Positions 34,301-64,000 of a stretch of 64,000 nt of DNA are shown here, piece by piece. The notes under the pieces were generated by a model. It was not told the origin of the DNA. It ran no database searches and saw nothing but the letters and a program-made list of their open reading frames with translations. A program made the translations under genes and the position numbers. Source of the DNA: Marthasterias glacialis (taxonomy: Eukaryota > Echinodermata > Asteroidea > Forcipulatida > Asteriidae); NCBI GenBank assembly GCA_911728455.2, contig OU452222.1, forward strand, positions 5,151,108 to 5,215,107, in the 5' to 3' direction. Numbering within the stretch: position 1 is the first letter of the stretch; each line of letters begins with the position of its first letter.

Positions 34301-37300
34301 GAACCTTCCTGATAGGATCTGAAATATTTCTACGTAAGTACCATCAAAATCTGAAGGATTTGATATCAGAAAATTCCCACTTTGGATGGCAATACCTAGA
34401 CAAACAGAATAAAAAGGTGATGACTCGGTCTTAAACGGCTATTTAAGACCGGGCAGGCTCTTGCCCACGGGAAGACCCTGCCCGGTCCTAAACAGCCGTT
34501 AGGAACGAGTCATCACCCTGTTATTCCCATTCATAAATGTTTGTTTTATTTTTAAAAACATGCCGAAAGAACTTTACTAAAAAATGATCTAATTGCAGTC
34601 CTAACATTGGAATTGATTTAAATGTGGTGTACTATATTCATTTCAGTATTCTTTAAGTCCGTGCATTATTTATCAAAATGACATAATTTTGCTTCCAGTT
34701 CTGAAAAGAACTTGAGTAAACTAAAGACATTCTAACTCTCTAAAAGTACACGGAACCTCAAATTACGGGTGGAATTAGGCCTTGTCTGGTAATCCTATTC
34801 GTGACTTGCTATAAAGTTTGACATTTCGTGGCAATGAAGTGAGTTCACACATATGTGTGGTTCTGAGAAGAAACAAAATTAAGAGCTTACCACTGGTAGG
34901 GATACACGTTCTATGCTGCCACTTCTTGCACCCATCGCATTCCAGTGCTTGGTGTCTTGACGAAACTTCCGTCTTGCATCTTATGCAAGGGTTCAGTGCT
35001 GTAGAAACTCGTTGGCCGCCCTTTCTGGTGTTCATGATGGCTGGAAGTTCTGATGACTTACGGTGTAAACTTAGAATTTAATTAATGGGAGATGTTGTCG
35101 CAATGCTGTCACAAACTTGTGTGATATTTTGTCAGAAAAGTATCGGCTTATAAACATCCACTGAACGAAGTTTGTGAAGGGTATTGAAAAATCACAACAA
35201 AGAAGTGTGAAATGCTCTGCAACTAATAACAACCCTTTCGCAGGACCACCGTCCCATTGATCTCTTCCACGGCGGCGGACTATAGTTTGTGATTGATCGA
35301 TTTCGGTAATCAGTGAATCAAATCAAAGCGGCATTTTTCAATGTGCACCCCAGCTTGTCAGGTGACACGTTCAATGACTGACAGTTCGATTTTGTCTCCA
35401 CGAAAGGCCCCTGAGTGCATTAAAAAATTTATTTTTATTCAAGAGTGAGAGACAATTTTCAATAAGAAATCACAGAACATCTTAACAACATGTACCATTC
35501 CTTACTACGAGGGAGATCATTCACATATTCTTTGTTTTTTAATTTACGCATTTTCCTTTATTTTCGAAATCGACTTTAAGTGAGGATCTGAAAAAATATC
35601 CTCGCGGTCTCACCCCATCCACAATTTTCAGACGCATTCTATCAAAATGGCTCCTTCAGTCACCTACTTTGTTTGCCACACATACCCCAGCAGTCAATAC
35701 GACAAAAATTGCGAACAAAGTTATACAGACATGGACCCCACCCATAAAACATGTGAAATTCTATTTTACATTTTTATGCATTACAAGTCAACAGTCATAA
35801 AACGTCACTGAATTGGACAGCGCCATCATTTCTTTACGATATATCCACTGAACGAAGTTTGAGAAGGGTATTGAAAAATCACAACAAAGAAGTGTGAAAT
35901 GCTCTGCAACTAATAACAACCCTTTCGCAGGACCACCGTCCCATTGATCTCTTCCACGGCGGCGGACTATAGTTTGCGATTGATCGATTTCGGTAATCAG
36001 TGAATCAAATCAAAGCGGCATTTTTCAATGTGCACCCCAGCTTGTCAGGTGACACGTTCAATGACTGACAGTTCGATTTTGTCTCCACGAAAGGCCCCTG
36101 AGTGCATTAAAAAATTTATTTTTATTCAAGAGTGAGAGACAATTTCCAATAAGAAATCACAAAACATCTTAACAACATGTACCATTCCTTACTACGAGGG
36201 AGATCGTTCACATATTCTTTGTTTTTTAATTTACGCATTTTCCTTTATTTTCGAAATCGACTTTAAGTGAACACTTTATTAACTTCATCATGGTTAAAAA
36301 GGCGGATTGATTTGTGCAAAATAAATGTTTTCACGTAGAACAACTTTAATGTCACAACATTTTATATACAATTGAAATGTTTTAATTCCATGAACAATTT
36401 TGAGATTTGAAGAAAACCTGAACATGATATCGGACCATATTGTTGAATCATGTCTGACAATTTCAATATCATAGGTTAAACCAAACTAAAAATTACAAGC
36501 AAAATTGAAGACGACTTTTCCTATTTTGCATTTTCTCCTTAAGATGTTCTCTTTCGTTCCAAGAGATTCAATTCAATTCAATGTTTTATTCATCATGTAA
36601 AAAGCACATGAGATTCCTTCTCCTGGTGTGAACAATAAAAATGTTAAATTCATAACAAAATACAAGCAGATAAAAACTTAAAATAAAATAAAACAATCAC
36701 TAATCGACACACCTGTCCACCTGTCTTAAAATTACAAATACACAGCTGCACAATTAACCCCGCACTGAATCTACAATGAAAACAATGAAAAATACTAAAA
36801 TGCTAAAATACAGTAGACATGCACTAACATTAACATGTTTCTTTGAATCAACCCATAAGCAACTGATAACGAAGCGTAACGACTTCCAAAATGATCTGAA
36901 ACAAATATCATTTATCTCGATTCCCGTGTTCTGTGGACCCACACGGTCCCGAAAACTCTATCCTTATCGCGTACAAATATAAAAGTGGCAGTGGCAATTT
37001 CAGACTGCAGAAAAAAAATATCGTATGGGGGCGACTTTGTTTGGGGGCGAGATTGTCAGGGGGCGACTTTGTTTGGGGGCGAGATTGTCAGGGGGCGACT
37101 TTGTTTGGGGGCGAGATTGTCAGGGGGCGAGATTGTCAAAGGCTGGGGGCGAGATTGTTTGGGGGCGAGATTGTTGGGGGCGAGTTTGTTGGGGGCGAGA
37201 GTGTTTGGGGGCGAGATGACCGGCTCCCAAACCCGTGTGTGCTGGGCAAATTTCGGCGAATTGCAAGTTCACTTCAGACTGTTTTTTACCTTTATGGCGT

Positions 37301-37377
37301 ATTTTCTGAGGGTCTCTTTCACTCCACTTGACAATTTTATTATCGCCTTTCCCGTGAACATTCGTAGATGATGCCAT
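13392..37377 (-). CDS. CNBD1: Cyclic nucleotide-binding domain-containing protein 1-like
   Basis: Thirteen exons read downward: 37377-37290, 27935-27857, 25963-25821, 24897-24723, 23346-23198, 21551-21400, 20589-20528, 19669-19591, 18862-18730, 17874-17765, 16412-16262, 14570-14503, 13523-13392. The join is 1521 nt (506 aa; human CNBD1 is about 436 aa); all introns are GT-AG and phases match. Family landmarks: RPYER with a following helical domain, NGFHIILRGAVVPQT, DCFGTLERLEG, the SLHKLAELIRWTKFP helix, EGYLCPFIAFIKSGDCHV, and LKEAESFGEISVL. The phosphate-binding cassette starts FGEIS but lacks the Arg usually needed for cyclic nucleotide phosphate. From memory human CNBD1 lacks it too, so ligand binding is doubtful. 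Function is not established. Exon 1 encodes 29 residues from an ATG at 37377. Intron 1 (over 9 kb) contains the whole MULE transposon. Head to head with the channel gene. Confidence 0.9.
13998..14101. mobile_element. Palindromic MITE (GGAATAAAAGAGTGGTGAC type)
   Basis: Inverted ends GGAATAAAAGAGTGGTGAC and GTCACTACTCTTTTATTCC, with GGTCTTAAACGGCTGTGTAA inside. It lies in the last-but-one intron region of CNBD1. A relative is nested in the transposon at 34407-34528. Confidence 0.7.
15915..16190 (-). repeat. Interspersed ~300 bp repeat, copy 1
   Basis: Shares diagnostic blocks (reverse-oriented) with copies at 18060-18525, 40905-41250 and 52290-52635: TTTCTTATGACAGAAA-like, GTGTGTAATTTTACC-like, CTTTGAAGAAC-like and GAAGTGGGCGTGGC-like segments. 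Non-coding, class unknown. It sits in a CNBD1 intron, immediately downstream of an exon in the gene's direction. Confidence 0.7.
16498..16646. mobile_element. Palindromic MITE (GGCAGCAGACTTACCAGG family), copy 1
   Basis: Ends GGGAGACTTTTGAGGACG and AAAGTCTCCC are inverted. Interior arms read GGCAGCAGAATTAACAGGTA and ACCTGGTAAGTCTGCTGCCA. Relatives lie at 39243-39365, 48786-48932 and 54016-54110. Each copy contains GGTAAGT, a strong 5' splice-site-like string. Confidence 0.75.
18060..18525 (+). repeat. Interspersed ~300 bp repeat, copy 2, with nested MITE
   Basis: Same family as 15915-16190. At 18230-18347 it is interrupted by a palindromic MITE with ends AGGGGTGGATTTCACAAA and TTTGTGAAATCCACC and CTAGTCCTAA repeats inside. 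The copies at 40905 and 52290 run straight through the corresponding point (near GAGAAGA...GTCT), giving an empty-site comparison that proves the nesting. Confidence 0.75.
19385..19560 (-). mobile_element. tRNA-derived SINE (GGCTCAGTGG type), minus copy
   Basis: The minus strand reads GTTGGCTCAGTGGTTTC (A box-like), then GACCCCGGTTCAG (B box-like), then GGGTTTTCAGTCCCTACC and GTTTTTCCTCCCACATC. The plus-strand relative is at 56615-56800. It lies between two CNBD1 exons. Confidence 0.65.
20655..20950 (+). repeat. Interspersed repeat (TCATGGTGGAAAA family), copy 1
   Basis: Shares GTTCACAGATTTGCA, ACATGGTATAATGAT-like, TCATGGTGGAAAA and TTTGATCTCGCGAGTCCAAAA with 63470-63640 and, more diverged, with 42090-42200. 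Non-coding, class unknown. Confidence 0.6.
22550..23045. repeat. Duplicated segment split by a MITE
   Basis: Segments 22566-22668 and 22943-23045 are direct copies (TACAAAAGCTT, GACA..GCAACTGT, CATAGTCTGAGGAA, AACTTGTGACTAAGC). Between them, 22691-22942 is a MITE with inverted ends ACCCGTTTCAGACTGGCGC and GCGCCAGTCTGAAATGGGT. Segment 22395-22460 carries a third, inverted copy of the flanking sequence. No coding signal. Confidence 0.65.
23905..24245 (+). mobile_element. tRNA-derived SINE, Leu/Ser-like head
   Basis: A box-like CATGGCCGAGCCGTC, B box GGTCCAAGTCCC, then the family body CACTTGTGTCCTTAAGCAAG, ACATAAAGCC and GGGGTTCGCCCCGGTG. The 3' ATT tail is missing. Same family as 39595-39840, 44931-45089, 45230-45556, 55440-55712, 58135-58630 and 59010-59425. 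Pol III promoter boxes are seen; transcription is not known. Confidence 0.8.
24959..25110 (+). mobile_element. Diverged tRNA-derived SINE fragment
   Basis: The head GTGTCGTGACCGAG and B box GGTTCGAATCCC are followed by TTGTGTCATTGAGCTAGACA, a degraded version of the SINE body. Truncated. A further short head-only remnant lies near 28140-28195. Confidence 0.6.
26951..27127. mobile_element. Palindromic MITE
   Basis: Inverted ends GTATACACTAATCTGAGCAGC and GCTGCTCGGATTAGTCTATAC about 177 bp apart, with an inner GGTTTACACC/GGTGTAAAC pair. It lies in a CNBD1 intron. Confidence 0.7.
27411..27546. mobile_element. Palindromic MITE (GGGGTGGATTTCACAAA family)
   Basis: Same ends as the nested MITE at 18230-18347: CCAGGGGTGGATTTCACAAA and TTTGTGAAATCCACCCC, with repeated CTAGTCCTAAC motifs. 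About 136 bp. Confidence 0.75.
28283..28361. repeat. Short hairpin repeat
   Basis: TGGAGTCAGAAAAAAGTGCA at the left pairs with TGCACTTTTTCTGACTCCA at the right, about 79 bp in total. It sits within intron 1 of CNBD1, some 600 bp outside the transposon end. Confidence 0.7.
28949..29177 (+). repeat. Left TIR of the MULE element
   Basis: 229 bp containing 12 C5 blocks in TCGCCCCC context, mostly 16 nt apart. The inner part is three copies of a 32 bp unit (CTGACAATCTCG, then CCCCCAAACAAAGTCG). It ends with a poly-T stretch, CTGCAGACC and GAAATTGCC. It has the same length and block number as the right TIR, differing at only a few bases. A further GGCAATTTCGTA...GCAG segment near 29239-29268 is an inverted internal copy of the TIR's inner border. 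Confidence 0.92.
30150..35035 (-). CDS. PHD/FLYWCH/MULE transposase
   Basis: Eight exons read downward: 35035-34891, 34112-33976, 33602-33202, 32735-32389, 31948-31599, 31403-31197, 30986-30887, 30424-30150. The join is 1962 nt (653 aa), with consistent phases, GT-AG introns and no stop. Domains in order: a PHD-like C4HC3 zinc finger across exons 1-2 (CIRC, CDGC, HRTC, CTAC); an acidic repetitive linker (exon 3); a FLYWCH zinc finger (about residues 220-280, ending YWRC, with C and H ligands following); then the MULE transposase core with YVDGTF (first Asp), MMDFEAG (second Asp), and CSFHWKQAVWRHIQAVGL; last the NNDLEGWHNRLN tail block. MULE transposases cut and paste DNA at their TIRs. The exon 3 acceptor is the least certain boundary (33602 or 33599). 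It could be a domesticated gene, but the flanking TIRs make an autonomous transposon the better reading. Confidence 0.9.
34407..34528. mobile_element. MITE nested in the MULE transposase intron
   Basis: GAATAAAAAGGTGATGACTCG at the left and CGAGTCATCACCCTGTTATTCC at the right form a palindrome, with GGTCTTAAACGGC/GCCGTTTAGGACC-like inner arms. Same family as 13998-14101. It lies between transposase exons 1 and 2. Confidence 0.7.
35156..35583 (+). repeat. 428 bp direct repeat, copy 1
   Basis: Nearly identical to 35843-36270, with about five substitutions seen by eye, separated by 259 bp. It lies 120 bp upstream (in gene direction) of the transposase start codon. It contains ACGGCGGCGGACTATAG and GATTGATCGATTTCGG. 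It may be promoter sequence duplicated within the transposon. Confidence 0.92.
35843..36270 (+). repeat. 428 bp direct repeat, copy 2
   Basis: Second copy of the block at 35156-35583, same orientation and same length. The duplication must be recent, or homogenised by gene conversion. Confidence 0.92.
36993..37221 (-). repeat. Right TIR of the MULE element
   Basis: Reverse complement of the left TIR: GGCAATTTC, CTGCAG, poly-A, ATCGTATGGGGGCGAC, then 12 G5 blocks to GAGATGACC at 37221. On this strand the G5 runs with short spacers could form G-quadruplexes or slipped hairpins. Long open frames across this stretch in several phases are artefacts of the repeat. Confidence 0.92.
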
Positions 37378-38719
37378 TTGAATAAAAAAAAAAAACACTT
37401 TCACATGTGAGGAGAAAACAAATCAACACTATCTTTCCCGTACACGTCCAACCTCCATGGCCTGCTTCTGAATAAACTGGAGCATAAACTGTGCTAGGCA
37501 ACAATAAACAGTCCGCTTGAGGGCGCTGTTCCAATATTTATAATTAATTGGCTGTGTTTTGTGCATGCATACACACAGCAGCAGTTATGTGATTGGATAA
37601 GACGCCCGGATCGTTGACCATGAGAGCATCTCATTTACTCCTACATTGCGCCTGCAATCTCCGCATCTTCAAACGTATGTTGCCATGTCGTCATGATAAT
37701 GATGGCCATCTTGTCTTGTGATGCTGTTGTTGTTTTTTTTTCACCGCGATGATGACAGCCGGCCGTGAAGAATTGATTGAAATCAATAATGTGATTGTGA
37801 GCACTGAAATAATCGGTAAGTCTGTTGTCTGTCAGACTGTGGTACCATAGCTATGCGCTGATATTTATTTGATTCGGTCACGATCGAGTTGACTGTTGAG
37901 ATTTTTATGAGGTAAATTTCACAGACTTCTGATCCTGGATTAATAACCATCACGGCCTGCACGTAGTCTAGGCATTTTTTGTGTTTCTATCGAAATTTGC
38001 AAATAAATTATGATGCATTTTCCACCCGTTTGTATTTGTTTACTCTTATTTATTGTTTTTTTAATAGGCCAAGGTCCTATCATATCAAGTTCTTGGAGGT
38101 AGAAATAGATCTCAGTGTTTGTTTGTGGTTTTTTTAGTTGCATTTTTTTTTTATATTCCAACCAACCTGACCAACTCAGATATGGTGTCTGGGTCTGTCT
38201 TGTGATTGATTGCATTTTTATGAGAATGGCAGGGACCCCTCCCCCCCCCCCCATCCCCCGCCCCTGCCCCTCCACAGCTTAAGTTTTGTCATCGATGTAA
38301 AAAAAAACATATACATAATTTTTTTGTCTGCATCCCAAATGGATGGAGCTGTATTGATCTTATGACATCAGGAAACATACAATCTTACATTCTATGGAAA
38401 ATACAAATATGATTTATATATCATTTTTTGACATGAAGAAAACTTGTTCTGCTGTAATTTTTACAATGTTTTGGTTTTGTACGGTAGGAAATGCCAGGAA
38501 ATGCTGCAGAGTGAACAATGTCACACTTTTGTTAAACGAGGTGACAGGGTTTTAATTGCTTACTCGTAAAATACATTGAACATTGTTTTGTTGTGCTCTG
38601 ATGATGGTTTAAATATTGTCATTGTTTAAATATTGTCATTTTATTTCTTACAAAATAATTACAAATTTTAACCCAAGACAATTTTTTTTTAATTTCCCCA
38701 TCGATTGACAGTTGTGTGA
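37378..38719. promoter_or_regulatory. Shared divergent 5' region of CNBD1 and the CNG channel
   Basis: The CNBD1 start codon (37377, minus) and the channel start codon (38720, plus) face away from each other across 1342 bp. A likely non-coding or uORF-bearing 5' exon of the channel ends at 37815 with a good donor (ATCG|GTAAGT). That leaves only a few hundred bases for a common promoter. No TATA box is obvious. The remainder of the interval, 37816-38711, would be the channel's 5' intron. The C-run at 38241-38255 and T-runs near 38650-38690 are simple sequence. Confidence 0.55.
37749..37815 (+). other. Possible channel 5' exon with in-frame uORF
   Basis: An ATGATG at 37749 opens a frame (starting MMTAGREELIEI) to a consensus donor at 37815/37816. 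If spliced to the acceptor at 38711/38712, the frame continues for two codons and stops at the TGA 38717-38719. That TGA is immediately followed, in the same frame, by the channel ATG at 38720. Transcript data are needed to show this exon is used. Confidence 0.4.
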
Positions 38720-60539
<21,820 letters not shown>

Positions 60540-60669
60540 AGGGAGAAACTTATTCTGAAAAATCTGGTTTGCATTCATCGGAAGTCCTGTATAGTCAGTT
60601 CAGTACTACATGTAAATGATCCATATTACAATTTATATGCATTTAATCATAACTCTGCTTATGTTAAGA

Positions 60670-61248
60670 CCAGGGCCCAATTTCATAGAACTAACCAGAA
60701 AATATTGCTTACATGTTTTCTTCTAAGCAAAAATGAGCAGAAGACCAGTCACAGATGGTACATGTGACATAGTATTTTGGCCGGTAACCTTATTCTGGTT
60801 AAGCATAATTCTATTGTGCTTAGCTACTTTTTGTGCTTAAGCAGCTTTATAAAATTAGGCCCAGGGCCCCAACTTAACAGAGCTACTTACTATATTGCTT
60901 ACCAATTTTCTGATGAGCAAAAATCAGCAGGATACCAGTCACAGATGGTACACGTGGCATGGTATTTTGGCTGGTAACCTTATTCTGGTTAAGCATAATT
61001 CTATTGTGCTTAGCTACTTTTGTGTTTAAACAGCTCTATAAAACTAGGCCCAGGGCCCCAACTTCACAGAACTACTTTAAGCAGAAAATATTGCTTACCA
61101 ATTTTCTGCTGAGCAAAAATGAGCAGGATACCGGTCACAAATGGTACATTTGACATTGTTCTTTGGCTGGTTACCTTGTTCTGGTGAGTTTATTTTTGTT
61201 GTGCTTAGCTACTTTTTGTGCTTGAGCAGCTTTACGAAATTTGGCCCA
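60670..61248 (+). repeat. Three-copy ~195 bp tandem MITE array
   Basis: Three head-to-tail units each run from GGGCCCCAACTT or GGGCCCAATTTCATAG to AAGCAGCT...AAA...TTGGCCC. They share CAGTCACAGATGGTACA, GGTAACCTTATTCTGGTTAA and TTGTGCTTAGCTACTTTTTG. They belong to the CAATTTCATAG MITE family and lie 130 bp after the channel stop codon, probably within the 3' UTR. Confidence 0.85.
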
Positions 61249-61915
61249 GTATCTCATACACTCTTCAGTCTCCAGACGATGACTTAAGAAGGCAAAACAT
61301 TGAGACCAATATGTCGTACCAGGTTTTAGTTATCACATGATGTTACACAATGATATATAAATTTCACAGTTATATGAATGTCCATTAGTGTTATTATTAT
61401 TACTAATATTATTATTGCCATGTGTTCCAAAATTCCATTTGTTCCCTCACAAAAAGTAAAGTCTTGTGCAATGTGTGTAGATAACAAAAGAACTAAATTA
61501 TTTATTTATTTAACAATGCAAAGTTCCGTGCAATTGTGTTTGAAATGGTACAGTAAAGTGTTTATATTATTCCACAACTTTTTAAATTTTTAGAGAAATG
61601 TTTATTCCAGTGTCGCAAATTCAGGGCACTGTATTTTTAATATGAAGATGATTCCAGTGTGCAATATTTAAATGTTAGTTTGAAGGAGGGGATTGACTAC
61701 AAAGATGAGTTATTTTGATTTCAATTTACTGGGCATTCAAATAAGTTCAAATTATAAGTATGTTAGTGTTGGTTTACAATTAGCTATACTCAGAAATAAT
61801 ATTGTTCACATTTTTAGTTAAATGTGCTGTTTACATTACTGTTTTTGAGACAAATATAAGTTTTGGGCAAACATTTAGTGAATTATTCATTATCCCGTGA
61901 TGCAAGATCTTATTT

Positions 61916-62060
61916 GACGTGTCGTGGCTGAGCAGTTTAGGGCATCAGACTCAAGTTCTGACGGCCCAGTCATGGGGGTGTGGGTTCAAATCCCGGTCAT
62001 GACGATTGTGATCTTAAGTGAGATATTAAACTATAACTGCTTCCCATCACCCTGGAATAA
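61916..62060 (+). mobile_element. Diverged tRNA-derived SINE
   Basis: GTGTCGTGGCTGAGCAGTTT, B box GGTTCAAATCCCGGTC and a degraded TTGTGATCTTAAGTGAG. The following 62060-62170 (TTTTGGCTGCCGGTGCTGC) may be its 3' part. Confidence 0.65.
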
Positions 62061-64000
62061 ATGGGTAACCGGTGAGGGTAGAGATTGTTGATGGGAATGA
62101 TGAGCAACCTGTGCGCTCTTTTGGCTGCCGGTGCTGCATACTCCTAAGGAGCTGAGATAGTTTCAGGAATGCTTAGGGCCTGGTGAACAGGGGTTACAAT
62201 ATTGTACATACACGTAGGAACCGGGAGCAGGGGGTTGGGGGCAGTGGCAAATGGTGTAATCAAAATAACGGTTTAAAATTTAATTCGAGAATCACTTTCA
62301 AAAACACTTCTAAAAATTTACCAAATGATCAAATATTTGAGCGGTAAATGGTTTGTATAGAATATTTGTATTCCAAATGAAATTGTTAGGATCCTTGAAG
62401 TTTTGAGAAACAAATTTAAAGAAGGGCTTCAAAGTCGAATTCAGTTTTGTGGTGCTTTCATATTCCAATAGATAGAGTCCTTATGGAAGTGGGAAAAATT
62501 ACAAGTTTCTAACCTCACGTGAAAACTGTGTAAAATGCCTTCGTATTTGACACCCTTCCAGTGCAAATTTTGTCAACTTCCAAAAACATCCAATGACGTC
62601 ACATTTCAAATATTATGGGTCTGTACATATTTGTACAGAATATTGTTTAGTTTGTTCTTGAATGTCGATGATATTCAATCAAAAATGCATTGAATTTGAC
62701 TGCCGCACAAACTCCTCTCTGGCATGTACAGACACATTTGTTGTTGATACTCAATGATGTAATTTTTTAAATTTCGCTCCAAAAGAGTACAAAATAAAAT
62801 GAAATTTTAGACAATTTTAACGCAAGATTAGACATCTTTTTTTTTCATTTCCACAAAGACTTCATCTATTGGAATATGAATGCATCACAGAACTTAACTT
62901 GACCTCGGAGACTATCTTTTAATTAGGAAAATGTTGGTATATGATAACTGGAATAAATCTACTTAACGAACGGTAGTTGTGTTGGATTTATAATGTAAAA
63001 GTTTGACCACTGTTTTTAGGAAACAAGATGGGCAAAATGGGCAATAGGCTATACCAATGTTTAACATGAAGAAAACATTGACAGCTTAAATAGCTATTGC
63101 AACATTTAATTTCGAGGGTTCTGTAACTTTACAAATCAAACTGAATTATTATCATTACTTATTCGGCCAATATTCAAACAATCAAAACAATAGGAATGAA
63201 CATACAAGCATTTCTACAGTTAAGTCTTACGAAAGATAAACGATGTAAACAAATATTTCTTGTTAAATTTGTGCAATATTTTCATCGTGGTTATAAGCGA
63301 TTTATGTTGAATTTGGTGTGACATTGCGTGTTTATTGCACAACAATATTGCCCACAGAGTTGTGCCAAAGAACGGATAAATATAATTATTCACAATAGTT
63401 TATGTTAACAAGTTCACTTGTAATGAAGCATTGGACTTAAAGATTGTGTACGACATTGACATGAGTGAACAATAAACATTCACAGATTTGCAAATAAAAC
63501 TAACATGGCATCCATACAGATGGTCATGGTGGAAAACTTCATTTCAAATATTGTTGTTTGAAATGCTCTAGTTTTTTTTTTAGAAAATGGGTAAAACATT
63601 TAGTTTTGATCTCGCAAGTCCAAAACCCGTTATTTGAAGACTTCAATTATATCAGGTTTTTTTCCCCTCTTTTACCCCCAATGTTTTCTCACGTCTCGGC
63701 CGATGACCAATAAAGCTGAAACTTTCACAGGTTAGTTATTTCATGGATGTTGGGTCACATAAAATGCGGAGAGACTTACTGGTTTATTTATGACTGATCC
63801 GTTAATCCCCGCCTCTAATATTGTTGGCCAACGTAATGGGGCGGGGCTTAATTGATCGGTCTGTTCTGTTATGGGCGGGTGCTTAACGTAAATATTAAGT
63901 TGAAGTCTTGTAATTGTAGGGAGGTTAGGCTTGACGTTTTCATGTAACGGGTAGGCCTACATGCAAGGCATTAGTTTCTTTTTCTGTTTCTGTGCAGTAG

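Larger units (their letters stand above)
28949..37221 (-). mobile_element. Complete MULE-type DNA transposon with tandem-repeat TIRs
   Basis: An 8273 bp element bounded by two 229 bp terminal inverted repeats (28949-29177 and 36993-37221) beginning GGTCATCTCGCCCCCAAACA. It carries one eight-exon transposase gene on the minus strand (35035 to 30150). Upstream of the gene is a 428 bp direct repeat (35156-35583 and 35843-36270), and intron A/B of the transposase holds a nested MITE. The element lies in intron 1 of the CNBD1-like gene, same orientation. Its right end is 68 bp from that intron's donor at 37290/37289. No 8-10 bp target-site duplication is visible: the left flank reads GCGAATGCT and the right flank GGCTCCCAA. 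An intact ORF and near-identical TIRs suggest a young, possibly active copy. Confidence 0.9.
60540..64000. other. 3' flank of the channel gene
   Basis: Contains the channel 3' UTR and intergenic DNA. No further exon is supported. Positions 62200-63400 are AT-rich, with no recognisable repeat or coding signal. 63470-63790 belongs to the interspersed repeat family seen at 20655-20950 and 2430-2530. An AATAAA at about 63471 is far downstream, and no poly(A) site can be assigned with confidence. Confidence 0.5.

Overview
The window is eukaryotic: it holds multi-exon genes with GT-AG introns, dense short interspersed repeats, tRNA-derived SINEs with ATT tails, and palindromic MITEs. Gene content and repeat style point to a marine invertebrate deuterostome, most likely an echinoderm. 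That taxonomic call is an inference, because no marker gene was searched.

Four protein-coding genes can be rebuilt exon by exon, and in all four every splice phase agrees. (1) HAUS4 (augmin subunit), + strand, 2705-11179, 8 exons, 356 aa. (2) A CNBD1-like cyclic-nucleotide-binding-domain protein, - strand, 37377 down to 13392, 13 exons, 506 aa. (3) A cyclic nucleotide-gated channel beta subunit (CNGB3-like), + strand, 38720-60539, 19 coding exons, 1142 aa. (4) A PHD + FLYWCH + MULE transposase, - strand, 35035 down to 30150, 8 exons, 653 aa. The transposase sits in an 8.27 kb DNA transposon (28949-37221) with two 229 bp terminal inverted repeats built from C5/G5 tandem blocks. The transposon lies in intron 1 of the CNBD1 gene, in the same orientation, and ends 68 bp from that intron's 5' splice site.

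Layout: 1-2.7 kb intergenic with MITEs; 2.7-11.2 kb HAUS4; 11.2-13.4 kb a convergent 3' gap; 13.4-37.4 kb CNBD1, hosting the transposon at 28.9-37.2 kb; 37.4-38.7 kb a shared 5' region; 38.7-60.5 kb the channel; 60.5-64 kb 3' flank with a tandem MITE and a SINE.

CNBD1 and the channel are head to head with about 1.3 kb between start codons. From memory, human CNBD1 and CNGB3 are also neighbours in divergent orientation on 8q21.3, so this looks like an ancient gene pair, possibly sharing a bidirectional promoter. A second theme is repeated duplication of splice sites: an 18-copy 50 bp minisatellite carrying the HAUS4 exon 5 donor, a four-copy array carrying the channel exon 2 acceptor, and single duplications at other acceptors.
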